Below, piece after piece: positions 45,359 to 55,771 of a stretch of 64,000 bases of DNA; positions within the stretch are counted from its first letter, which is position 1; the number at the start of each line of letters is the position of its first letter. The notes beneath the pieces are model-generated. The model was not told where the DNA came from and searched no databases. It was given only the letters and a program-made list of their open reading frames with translations. The DNA lies in NCBI GenBank assembly GCA_018287875.1, contig JAGVVL010000015.1, positions 2,976,001-3,040,000 of the forward strand, in the 5' to 3' direction. Made by a program: the position numbers and the translations under genes. The DNA is from Nigrospora sphaerica. Taxonomy: Eukaryota; Ascomycota; Sordariomycetes; Amphisphaeriales; Apiosporaceae.

Positions 45359-45577
45359 ATGTGCGAGCTCCACCCGCTCAAGTGCACAAAGTGCAAGAAA
45401 GTCTGGACCGCCTACAAGAAGCTCGCCAGCTGCGAGAGCCAGGATCCGGAAATTGGTTGTCCTGGCTGCCTCTGCATGTACGCCGGCAACCCGCGGAAGC
45501 CCACCAAGAGCGAATGCGACGAATGTCGGGAGGCGAGGGAGATGCTGGAGAGCATCGAAGAGGACGATGAGGACTAG
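45359..45577 (+). CDS. Small Cys-rich putative zinc-binding protein, function unknown
   Basis: 72 residues, single exon as far as can be seen. Nine cysteines are at 2, 9, 12, 25, 34, 37, 39, 53 and 56, giving CTKC, CPGCLC and CDEC knuckles that look like zinc ligands. There is no signal peptide, so a secreted effector role is unlikely by this start. The C-terminus is acidic (LESIEEDDED). I do not recognise a named family; short Cys-rich fungal proteins starting MC are common. The alternative frames covering it (long Arg/Ser/Pro ORF on +, and an antisense ORF) look like shadows. The region upstream could hold a further 5' exon. It is convergent with SRP14. Confidence 0.6.
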   Translation: MCELHPLKCTKCKKVWTAYKKLASCESQDPEIGCPGCLCMYAGNPRKPTKSECDECREAREMLESIEEDDED

Positions 45578-46093
45578 GATAGTGAGCAAGAAGGGGAAGG
45601 GGAGAAAAGAGGAGCGGAAAGCGGGAGGGAGAGGAGCCAGGGGCATGGCCGGCAGGCTACAGTCCCTGGGGGCCGCGGGAAACACGGTGGCGCTCGCAGG
45701 TCAAGAAGTGTCGAGATTCTGCATTTTCACAGGGTAGCTTGTGTCAAGCTGGCAGCGACGCAGCTAGAAGAATCAGGATGTTCATACTTGTACATTGTAT
45801 TGAACAGTAGTGCTCATTGTGTGCTCTGTACCCATGGAGCGGCCATGCATCGACGTCTTCGTAGCCATCATACACGGAAAGCCGAGGAGCCTCGTGCGCA
45901 GATGAGCCATATCAAACTCGTCGATATTTCCAGATGGAGACGACACTGACTGCGGTCGCCATATAGCACCGTAGTGCCCGATGGTGCTCGTGGGGTCGCA
46001 AACTTAATTCGGCTCCGTCGGCCACTGGTCCTCAGCTGTGGACGGACCGGGTATGGGGCCCGGGGCGGTATCTCCTATGAGGGGGGGGAAGCT
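45578..46093. other. Convergent intergenic region, Cys-rich gene and SRP14
   Basis: Two 3' flanks; a purine-rich stretch follows the Cys-rich stop codon (45585-45635). Nothing else seen. Confidence 0.5.
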
Positions 46094-46607
46094 TCAAGCG
46101 GCGGCGCCTGCCTTCTTCTTCTTCTTCAGCTTGTCCTTCCGCTTGCTGCGGTCTCTCGGCTTCAGCGTCGTCATACCGGCCTTGCAGACGTCGGCGTATT
46201 TGTCGAAGAAGACAGGCAGGGCGTCGGGCTCAACGAGGGTGGACAGCTTCACGCGCTCCTTCCGCTTGTCCTTGGACTTGCCGTTGGTGGCTCGGATGAT
46301 CAGAGGGAGTGGACGCGGCGGGTGGACGTCGGGAAAGATGGTGTCGCTGGTGGGCTCGGGGATGTCCTGGCCGTACGAGACTGGAGAGCAGTCAGTTGGG
46401 CCGTGTCGCGCTCGCCGGCAAGCTACCCACGTCGCTTCTGGGTCAGCCAAATGGAGCCATGGTTTTTGCCCTTGCGGCTGTCAAAGAGCTCAGCGAGCTT
46501 TGCGAAGAACTGCGCGGGGCACGAGTCAGCGGATGGTCGGGGGCGACAGAGACAGAGGACGGTGCGTGGCGGCGGGCGCGTACCTCGTCGTTGCTGAGAT
46601 GCCCCAT
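46094..46607 (-). CDS. SRP14: Signal recognition particle subunit SRP14
   Basis: Alu-domain protein of the signal recognition particle, involved in elongation arrest in the cytosol. Exons: 46607-46584 (MGHLSNDE), 46509-46431 and 46380-46094, donors GTACGC and GTGGGT, both acceptors CAG; 24+79+287 nt give 129 residues. The signature is FFAKLAELFDSRKGKNHGSI followed by WLTQKRLSYG, matching the SRP14 motif with its GHGAVYLTQKR-type core. The C-terminal part contains LIIRATNGKSKDKRKERVKL, then VEPDALPVFFDKYADVCKAG, and ends in a Lys-rich tail (KLKKKKKAGAAA), as expected for an RNA-binding Alu-domain subunit. The yeast protein is longer; this length is typical of filamentous fungi. Confidence 0.93.
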
Positions 46608-47880
46608 CGTGACGATTCCGGTACGTCGTGGAACCGGGCAATGCTGAAGAAGACGTTTAGTCGTAGAATGTAGGACAGGGTGGAAGGACGTGGGCATTCC
46701 AGGACGGGGACGACTTTGGGTGGTTGTAGTTACACTAGTCTAGTTGGCGCCCTGCAAGCACTACTAATATAAAGTACATAATGTACCTAAACCTGGTAAC
46801 GGGTAGGTGTGCCCCGCAGACGATCGTCCTGCCCCAAACATATCCAGACCGAGTCCATCTGTCGCCGTCTTGTGTATATCTGCAAGGTCTATTTCCCAGG
46901 AGGCTCGATGCGAGCAAGAACCAGGGCATATCAAAAACTACTACAAATTGCACCTAGGATGCGCCCATCGTGATGCGATTCTTATGAACGTACCACGCGC
47001 CCGTCTCCAAACTCGCCCGAAGAGCGTACAAACAAATGCTCAAGCAATCTTTCCGTGGGCCGGCAGCCAAATATCTCCTACAAAAGAACCCGTCTTAATG
47101 GCCATATAAGTAAACACTTGATGTAGTGAAGTAAAAGTAAGCCAGCAGCAACTGCTACCCTCTGCTTTGTTAAAAGTACGTACTCCGTACATAAGGAAGT
47201 ACAACTATGTAGATAAAGTTGACGGGCCTTCCGTTGCAGCCCTACAGCGGGTGCATCTTCTCCCCCCAATGGGATCTCATCCCATGCAGTCGGGATAAAC
47301 TCGCCGCTCCCACTAAAAAGCTCCAATCTCGTAGTGGGGCGACCTGGCAGGCATGGAGAATTACGATCCCATAACTACAATATTCCCATGGGATAAGAGA
47401 AGAAGAGCTAACTAGGGGAAGGGGAAAGGAAAAGAAAGGAGGAGGGGGGAAAGTCTAAAGGAGGAAGCTGCAGCTGGCATGCCTTACACTTAAGAAGCAG
47501 GTACCTAGTACCTTCCAGTTATTGTGCTCCGGCAATTCCCGGGATGGTCGGGCGGCGGTTTCCCTCTCCCGCTTCGCTGGGCCAGGACGGGAAGAAGGGG
47601 CCCCATAAAAGCCATTCTGAGCCGGGCTTCTGGCTGGTTGGCGCCTTTGCCCCAAAAAAGTCGACAAGCTGGTAAGTCCCAATGGGCCAGGGAAGTCGAA
47701 GCTCGATTGCAGCAAAAAGTCTCTAGGAAAGGCTCACTCACTAGCTAGACTACCCTACTTCCTCTCCCCGTTCGTGCGGCATATCCATCACGAGCCTCCT
47801 CCAGCCCAGTCCCGGCAACTTCACTTCTCTCCGCCTCTCCCACCTCGCCCTTCGATACCGCCCATACGCGCCCACACATA
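46608..47880. promoter_or_regulatory. Divergent intergenic region, SRP14 and LPD1
   Basis: 1.3 kb between start codons on opposite strands. Contains TACTCCGTA at 47181-47189 and TACCTA/TAGGTA words near 46780-46810. The last 100 bases before LPD1 are pyrimidine-rich, like a fungal core promoter. No gene recognised. Confidence 0.5.
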
Positions 47881-48273
47881 ATGCTGTCCTCGCGCTTATT
47901 ACCCCGGACCGCCGTCCGCTCCGCCTTCCGCCCCCGAAGGTGAGAGAGAGAGAGAGAGAGACCTACCTTCTGTTGCCCCTGGTTATACATTTACGACCGG
48001 TACTGACTCGAAGCCCGTGCCGCCAGCCTGCCCACAGTCGTCGGCTCGTCATCGCCATGGCGACGTGGCTACGCCTCGCAAGCCGGTTTGTCTGCCCCTT
48101 TCTCTTTGTCCCCGTGAGCAAGCACCCCCCGCTGACCCCGCGCACGCCCGCGCGCCCGACCGGCAGAGGAGAAGGATCTCGTCATCATCGGCGGTGGCGT
48201 GGCCGGCTACGTGGCCGCCATCAAGGCCGGTCAGGAGGGCCTCAAGGTCGCCTGCATTGAGAAGCGTGGCGCC

Positions 48274-48305
<32 letters not shown>

Positions 48306-49569
48306 CCCCTCCAAGTCGCTGCTCAACAACTCGCACCTGTACCACCAAATCCTCCACGACACCAAGAACCGCGGCATCGAGGTCGGCGACGTCAAGCTCA
48401 ACCTCGAGAACATGATGAAGGCCAAGGACACGTCTGTTTCGGGCCTCACCAAGGGCATCGAGTTCCTCTTCAAGAAGAACGGCGTCGAGTACATCAAGGG
48501 CACCGGCTCTTTCGCCAGCGAGCACGAGATCAAAGTCGCCCTCAACGACGGCGGCGAGACGACGGTTGCCGGCAAGAACATCCTGATCGCCACGGGCAGC
48601 GAGTCGACGCCCTTCCCGGGCCTTGAGTTCGACGAGGAGCGCGTCATCACGAGCACCGGCGCCCTGTCTCTCAAGAAGGTGCCCGAATCCATGGTGGTCA
48701 TCGGCGGCGGCATCATCGGCCTCGAGATGGGCTCCGTCTGGTCCCGCCTGGGCGCCAAGGTCACCGTCGTCGAGTTCCTCAACCAGATCGGTGGCCCCGG
48801 TATGGACACCGAGGTGGCCAAGGCGACGCAGAAGCTGCTGAAGAGGCAGGGCATGGAGTTCAAGCTCGGCACCAAGGTCGTCAGCGGCGACAAGGGCGGC
48901 GACAAGGTCAAGCTCGAGGTCGACGCCGCCAAGGGCGGCAAGCCCGAGACGATTGACGCCGATGTGGTGCTCGTCGCCATCGGCCGTCGTCCCTACACGG
49001 CCGGCCTCGGCCTCGAGAACATCGGCCTGGAGCTCGACGACCGTGGCCGCGTCGTCATCGACTCCGAGTACCGCACCAAGCACTCGCACATCCGCTGCAT
49101 CGGCGACTGCACCTTCGGCCCCATGCTGGCCCACAAGGCCGAGGAGGAGGCCGTCGCCGCAATCGAGTACATCAAGAAGGGCTACGGCCACGTCAACTAC
49201 GGCGTCATCCCCTCGGTCATGTACACCCACCCCGAGGTCGCCTGGGTCGGCCAGAGCGAGCAGGAACTCAAGGCCGCCGGCATCCCCTACAAGGTCGGCA
49301 GCTTCCCCTTCAGCGCCAACTCGCGCGCCAAGACCAACCTCGACACGGACGGCATGGTCAAGATGCTGGCCGACCCCGAGACGGACCGCCTGCTGGGCTG
49401 CCACATCATTGGCCCCAACGCCGGTGAGATGATTGCCGAGGCCACCCTGGCCCTCGAATATGGCGCCTCGACCGAAGACATTGCCCGCACATGCCACGCC
49501 CACCCGACCCTGGCCGAGGCCTTCAAGGAGGCCGCCATGGCCACCCACGGCAAGGCCATCCACTACTAA
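47881..49569 (+). CDS. LPD1: Dihydrolipoamide dehydrogenase, mitochondrial (E3)
   Basis: FAD enzyme that reoxidises dihydrolipoamide with NAD+ in pyruvate, 2-oxoglutarate and branched-chain dehydrogenases and the glycine cleavage system. Exons: 47881-47939, 48027-48085, 48167-49569; 1521 nt give 506 residues. The presequence reads [20 protein letters not shown] and ends near RRGYAS; mature sequence begins about [15 protein letters not shown], the FAD-binding GxGxxG. The redox disulfide is C80/C85 in [14 protein letters not shown]. The NAD-binding motif is [13 protein letters not shown] and the interface catalytic His-Glu motif is [10 protein letters not shown] near the C-terminus. Exon 2 must use the CAG at 48024-48026; a nearer AAG 13 bases upstream (ending at 48013) would shift the frame. 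GC-rich, strongly biased codons suggest high expression. Confidence 0.96.
47940..47963 (+). repeat. GA repeat at the LPD1 intron 1 donor
   Basis: The GTGAGA donor runs straight into GAGAGAGAGAGA within LPD1 intron 1 (47940-48026). Short microsatellite; slippage would leave the donor intact. Confidence 0.75.
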
Positions 49570-50838
49570 ACCTCACGAAACCCCCCAACACAAAGCAAAC
49601 AAACAGAAGAAGCGCGGACATAGTTTTGGGCGCGTCTCGGTGTACTATATAGAACGGTCCCTGTACTTAGCTGGTACATGATGGTAGATTCGGTCCTAAT
49701 TACCCCACGGCTGCCTGTGACCTGTCCCGCGCGCGTGTATGTGACACTAAATTGCATCAGAATTTTGCCAGTGCCGAGCTATGTAGCTGGAGAAGACCGC
49801 GACCGATGTAAAAGGGACGAGATAGCCAAACGAAACACGTTTCCCGCCTACATCGTAGCGCACCCAGGGCGGCATCATTTTTGCCAGTGTTTTTGTTGGC
49901 CCCGATTTGTCAGCGGCAGGCGAGGCAACAACCCATCACCGTCGGAGGTGCCCGGCGAGTGCTGGCTGGTTATCAAGAACGAAACTAAGGAGTATGCCAG
50001 GCTTCACTGGTCTCGAATGCCCCAGCCGGGCAATTGTCGAAAAAGAAACGCGCGTCTTAACTCCGAGGTACCTGACCAAAGGCCATGTCACGTCGTGGCG
50101 AAAGCCACACAAAGAGCGCTCAACCCAACCAATCAACATGAAGATTCCCATGAGATTCGACTACACGGTTCATGAGTTAGGCACTTTTACCAGGAAAAGG
50201 GGAGGAGGGAGGGGAGGGATGGGGATTAAGACGAGAGACACACTCTAGACCTCTCGCAGGTTGGCATACCCAAAGCGAGCGTGTTAACGTCTTCACCACA
50301 CGGCCTATGGCGGCATCCCACTCAGGTGGGGAGGATTATCTGGTGACATAGAGAGTCGTTGTAGGCCGTTATACAGGTCTGCGTCCCCGCCTCGCCAGGC
50401 AGCAATGGCGAGGGCAGGTGTGCGGGACAAAAGGGCCTGCGAACGGTTCCATAGGGGCCTGGGCACAAACACCTATTTGGTGTCCCTCGATATCACCTGC
50501 TGGTCTAATGAAGCCTCTTTCAATCTTCCCCCTACACCCCAGCGGTGCGGGCTCGTATGGCCTTGCCGTCCCTGGCCAGAGGGAACACGGTAGGGGCGAA
50601 GTAGACGACCTGACATGTTGCGTGGTGATCTTCGACTTCTGTGCGCACGTCTACGCTTGCATCCGCGAGCTGCCGTCCCATGCAAACGCCGAAAACGTAG
50701 AACCATTACGGGCAAGTCGGACGCGCGATAGATATGCTTATTCTGCCACCAGCGCCGCCCATGCATCCAGTCACCCCTGCCTCCTTCTCATCGAGGCCGG
50801 CGAATGACCAGAATCGTAGTCCATCAAGCTTCCGGCCC
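49570..50838. other. Convergent intergenic region, LPD1 and the APH-like gene
   Basis: 1.27 kb with the two 3' flanks; no exon chain or RNA gene recognised. Confidence 0.5.
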
Positions 50839-52302
50839 TCACTCCGTCCCAGCAAGGACCCCGTCCGACTTCGCCCTCTTGACGGGCCATGCCTCGGTGC
50901 TCTCGCGGCGTGGCCTCTTGCCCAAGCTCTCATCCACCTGCTCCAGCTTGTTCAGTGCCGCCGCCAGCCGCCGCCGAGCCGCCATTTCCTGCTTTGTGCT
51001 GTCGACATCGGGCCTGTAAAACTGCCTGATGACACCGAGAGCCGCATGGTAGCATTCATAGAGTAGCATGCGTATCGGCGCTGTCTCCTGGGCTGCCTTG
51101 GCGTCGTCCACTTTATCTCTCCCCGGCTCGTCCTTTGTTAGCCGCTTCTGCGCCGGTGGGCGCGTGGCCGAGTCGGCCAATGGCGAGACTTTCGATTCTG
51201 GAAGTGCCGTCGACGAGGAAGAAGATGGTTGGCCAAAACCGCGAAGAAAGGCTTTGGAGGGGTCGCGGCTGAAGACGGTCGTCATGAGAGGGTCGCCAAA
51301 GATACAATTGCTCCAGTCACGGAGGCCTGTGACTTCAATCCTGGTGTCCCCTTCGGCCTTCTCAATTCCCTTCCCCTCGGCCAGAGATCTTTTGCTTGCC
51401 TCCTTAACCTCGCGAGATCCGGTACATGCGACAGAACGCACCACCAACATGTTGGTGTCGCTGGCAGCATCGAGAGCTACCAGCCGTGACTCCGTCACGT
51501 AGTCCAAAACATGACTCAGACGGTTGACATGATTTCGTATGAGCGAGTAGCTCAGCATCACCGACATGTCCTCCCCATCTCTCAGGATGCCTTCGACCAG
51601 TGCTTGGAACGCGGTTGGCCAGTCATCGAACCCCCCCAAGCCCGTCAGAGACGGGGTGTTGCAAGCATCCTGGTGCTTGGAAGGACCCCCAATGACGGCA
51701 ATGACAGGACCGAACTTGTGCCCGGGGGCCTTGTACTGAGATATGATGCGGACTAGACACCCTGCCTGGTAATCTATGGCATCTCGCTCAGCTACTGTAA
51801 GCGACCTCGACAGTTCAAGCACCGGGCAGCCCCGAGTCGGCTCCCAGAGATTGAACGGCGACCCGAGCTCCATGCTGGAGGCAGAATTGGCAATAAGAGC
51901 TGGCAGGTAGCCTAAAAGCGCATCTCGTGGGGCTTTTGGTGGCCGAAGTGCGTACACCAAGTTGGCCGGCGGGGGCGGCGTGTCGGCCTCGAGGCAGGGA
52001 TCTTCAGAGTTGTCATTGCAAGGCTTGGTGCTGTTGGCCGGAGGGGCGTCGAGGATCTCCCTGAATATCCAATCCACCAACAGGCATTCCGACCGAACAA
52101 GCCATTGCTCGGACCGAAGCAGCCTCAGCATGAGGGACGGCGAAAGACTGAGCAGAAACGTCCGCTCGTCCGAGACGCTGACATGAAAGCCTCGAGGCAG
52201 ACCGCTGATCAGTGAGGGTTGGACCGCCCGAACTGTCACGTTTGGCACGGCATTGCGCACTACAGCCTTTATAGCAGAATCAAGGAAAGGGGTCAGATTC
52301 AT
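50839..52302 (-). CDS. Aminoglycoside-phosphotransferase/kinase-fold protein with degenerate motifs
   Basis: 487 residues from the chosen start MNLTPFLDSA; the frame stays open upstream to 52554, with other ATGs at 52449 and 52554, but that extension is Pro/Ser-rich. The fold call rests on order of motifs. An N-lobe-like strand pair (FHVSVSDERTFLLSLS) is followed by a helix (LRSEQWLVRSECLLVDWI), a segment LVALDAASDTNMLV (274-287) at the place of the LVHGDLxxxNILV catalytic loop, and GLRDWSNCIFGDPLMTTVFS (327-346) matching the DW...GDPL metal-binding loop of APH proteins. The usual HGD is ALD and I see no clear ATP lysine, so this may be a pseudokinase. The C-terminus has a nuclear-localisation-like cluster (KRPRR, VKRAK). 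No function is claimed; the alternative is an uncharacterised Ascomycota-specific family. Confidence 0.62.
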   Translation of the reverse strand: MNLTPFLDSAIKAVVRNAVPNVTVRAVQPSLISGLPRGFHVSVSDERTFLLSLSPSLMLRLLRSEQWLVRSECLLVDWIFREILDAPPANSTKPCNDNSEDPCLEADTPPPPANLVYALRPPKAPRDALLGYLPALIANSASSMELGSPFNLWEPTRGCPVLELSRSLTVAERDAIDYQAGCLVRIISQYKAPGHKFGPVIAVIGGPSKHQDACNTPSLTGLGGFDDWPTAFQALVEGILRDGEDMSVMLSYSLIRNHVNRLSHVLDYVTESRLVALDAASDTNMLVVRSVACTGSREVKEASKRSLAEGKGIEKAEGDTRIEVTGLRDWSNCIFGDPLMTTVFSRDPSKAFLRGFGQPSSSSSTALPESKVSPLADSATRPPAQKRLTKDEPGRDKVDDAKAAQETAPIRMLLYECYHAALGVIRQFYRPDVDSTKQEMAARRRLAAALNKLEQVDESLGKRPRRESTEAWPVKRAKSDGVLAGTE

Positions 52303-55300
52303 AGATGGAACAGGTGGCGGAGGATCGGTTTGTGGCAGGTATAGCTTCTTGTGACATGAATCCCGGGCTCGTGTAAGACATGGAGGACCCGCGACCCCTT
52401 TTGACACATGAGACCGCAAGGCGACGTGCTCCGAGACGTAGAGTGACATGAGAGGAGGGCGTGAGGGAAATATGACACTGGGAGCAAAAGGTAATGGTGG
52501 TGGCGGCGCCGGTGCGTCTTTCGCCCTGCCTGCAGAGCTAACACCCGCCCTCACGACATGTAATGTGACCCCAGGCGTGCGGCATCAAACGCAAATGGTA
52601 GTGAACGGCTGTCCTCACAAATGCGCGATGGGGAGGGGCTTGCGTCTCCCCGCTGTCTGCAGACGTGTGAATTCGGCTAGGGGCCCGAGACAGCGACCAG
52701 GACCAGCCTGTCTGGCAAACAGGCAGCTTGTCCGGGATGCAGGTGGCTCAAAGACGTCGGGGCCTGCCAAACCGTAGGAGGAGGAAAAAGACCAGTTGAG
52801 ATGAGCGAGGGAGGTGCGAAGCCTGGGTCTGAGGATCGGTGCGGTCGTTCCGCACGGAGAAACGAGTAACTGGACCGACTGGTAGGGTAAGTTGATGGGA
52901 CATACCGACATGGACATGGCTGAAGAAACGAGAAAACCTCGATGTCTTTAATATGCCGGGCCTCGGGAGTCATCCGTGGGCAGGGCAGTTCCCGAAACGA
53001 GGTTCGGATACGGAGACGGCGCTAAGAGGAACATATTGCACGACACGGCACTCTTAGATGATGACACGCGGTCATTCCAGGGCGCAAAGAGGCTGAGTGA
53101 GCCGCCTTCGGGGCGAAGGGGGCTGGCGGGGAGGCGACGAGAAATAGACGGTGGAGGCGATCAGACGAACCGAAGCGGTCGATGACAGGGCCATGTCCAG
53201 AGCGAGGGCAAGCGAAGGAAAAGAGACAAAGGGTAACGGTCAAGTCGCCTAGCTGGGCGCCTGTTTCACCAGCAGGGCCAACGAGAACGGGGCCGACAAT
53301 GCTGACGATCTGCATGGCTGAATCGTTCCGTGTTGCAACAAAGAAAACCAAGTCGACGTGCTGGTCGAGGTATTGGTCTCCAGCATTTGGACATAGGGGC
53401 CCAGGCTGGGCGCCACGACATCTGCACGCGTTTTCCAGAAGAAGGCGGCATGTGTCACAGCAACCAGTCACTTGAAGGAGGGCCCGGCTATGGGAAGCAT
53501 TCCCCTCTTGGCAGAGTCTCAGGAGCAATGTCACGCCGAGCACTAAGTAGCATGGGACACGACTGCCGGGAGTCACAGATGGCCATTTGCAAGCCAAGCG
53601 CAGTCCCGTCAGAACAGCCGCTTTGTGCGTCCAGGCAAACCCGGGACTGTGCCTGTGTTGGTAGGCTGGCGCGGGCGAGACGGAGGTGCAGTCCTGATCC
53701 CGTCTGGTCAAGCCAAGGCCGATAAGGCGGAGCCGTGAGCGTTATGGGAATTAGAGACGCCGCTCCCCAGGCGTGGACAGGAAACAGATAGCAGCACAAA
53801 GACACCGGAGGGCAAGACGCCGGAGATGGGACATGGTTGGAAAATATGGACTTCCCGAGGAATGACGCCCGCCATGCTGCCAGTGGTACCATGGCCTTCT
53901 GTCCAGTCGCGTCGTCATTGTCTGTCTGAAGCGAGCTCGTCACCGGGGACTGACGTCTCATGATGTCCCTCGCCAACAAGATGCCGCAAGCAGCGGTGTG
54001 AAGACAGAGCAGCGGCGGGGGAAAGATGATCACAGTCGAGGCGAGCCCTTGATGATTTGTCCGGGTCCGAGAGGGATGGCCCCTTCGTTTGTTGGGGGGA
54101 GGCAAAAGGGCGGCGTGGCAGCAGAAGCCCAAGTGCCAGTGCCAATGCCAGTTCCAGTGCCAGTGCCGGTGCCAGTGCAGGTGCAGTGAAGGTGGAAGTG
54201 CAAATGCAAGTGCAAGTGCATGCAGAGCGATCGAAGTTGCAACAGGCGAAGCGAGGCCGTCGGACTGTCATTGGCCGAGATTAGCGAAAGCACGAGTCAC
54301 CGTCCCAAAACGTGCACAAAGTCTGCAAGACAGACAATATAGTAGCTTCTTGAGTACTTACCCATCGTTTGACTGCTGGTACTTTAAGTATATGCCTCAT
54401 ATACCAGGTACTTCTCTACCATACGGCCTTGAAAGAGCCATGTATCGGGGTCTTCAGGGCGCAACGAGACTGTGGTTCATGGCTCACGCTGTGGAATCCT
54501 CGAGGTTGGGTGAGGTACTTGCAACACATCGATCTCATCCCATCTCCGTGACCGTCCTGTCCGCCAACCCAAGAACGACGCACATAGCTAGAATATTTGA
54601 ACCGCAAATCACGGAAAGGCCCTCCCATCATCCCAGGGCCTGTGGCGGCCAGCCCCTTCAGCCGCGGCATCGGGGAGCATGGCGGGGCATGGCGTCGTAG
54701 GTAGCATGCTAGACGCTCTTCAACTCCCGTCAACCTACCGCATCTCAGTACGGGCTCCTATGGGAAGCTACCCACTGACGTCGGTACTGGAATTTCAGCG
54801 ACTCGTAAGAGGCTGTAGAGCCAACGCCGTGACGGCATCACCTTCCGAGCCGTAGCCCCGTGGCCAACACGTCCTGGCTAGTAAGTGGGACGTGTAAACG
54901 CCCCGTGTAAGCATGTGTAAGCGTATCCACAGGCGTGCTCGCCTAGCCGTCCAGAGATGGATGCCAAGGACTTGTGTCGGCATCTGGGGGGGGTGCAACT
55001 GTCGCGATGCGCCAGTGCCAGTGAGTGACGGGCTGAAAAGCGGTATAGCAACGGGCCGGGTAAGGGCCAAGAAACCAGTCGCGCCCTCTTGCATCGAGCT
55101 GCCGGTTCCAAGCCAAGCCCCATGCAGCGTACGAGGCGTATGCGGGGGCGAGAGCCGCCGCCGCCCCCCTGAGGAGGAGGTTGTCTTCGTCTAACTTACC
55201 GCCATCGGGTTTAGCGCCATCTGTATATCATCCCGCGCTTCCTTGGGTTCCTTGCCGCCCGCCAGCCTAGTGGTGCCGCGCCCAGAACCAGAACGGGGTT

Positions 55301-55771
55301 GGGTAGATGCCCAACGGCATAGAGCCGTCGGTTCCAGCGTCCGCTCCTCGCCAAGTGACGGCCTGTATGCATCTGTGCCGTCCTGCCTGCCACAAGGTTT
55401 AGTCGCGAGTGCCTCATGTTATTTTCCGACGTCGTCCTACCGATAGCCCTAGCCAAGTGGCTCGGATACGACGCCATACTCAGCCTGTGCGCCACCAGAC
55501 CTCGCCGACATCCAGGTTCGTCTACTTTTTGCCGTATAATGGTTGTACATGGCTGAAGCACACGCGTCGGCTCTCTGTCGTCAACAACGCCAATGAAGGC
55601 CATCCATTCAGCATTGGAAGCCCTTGCCAAGGGCCCACGGCAGAGCCGTGGCGTGGAATTGCCCTCGTTCGCCCTCGGGATTGCATTGATGTGTAAGTAC
55701 TCAGGTAGGGTATTGGTGGCGCGTAAGAAACCACCGGCCACACAGACCCATCGAGAATCTATCCGATGGGA
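52303..55771. other. 3.5-kb intergenic region
   Basis: Promoter side of the APH-like gene and 3' flank of TAN1. All ORFs are short and lack recognisable domains. Contains the degenerate GTGCCA repeat at 54131-54225. No tRNA found. Confidence 0.5.
54131..54225. repeat. Degenerate (GTGCCA/GTGCAA) hexanucleotide repeat
   Basis: About fifteen hexamer units: GTGCCA-type at the left drifting to GTGCAG and GTGCAA/ATGCAA at the right. Flanking DNA is intergenic; reading frames through it give Cys-Thr-Gly or His-Leu repeats that are not believable proteins. Confidence 0.8.

Noticed and set aside
48049..49563. 504-codon ORF antisense to LPD1
   Set aside because: Its length is explained by strong GC codon bias on the sense strand; the sense product is a textbook enzyme.
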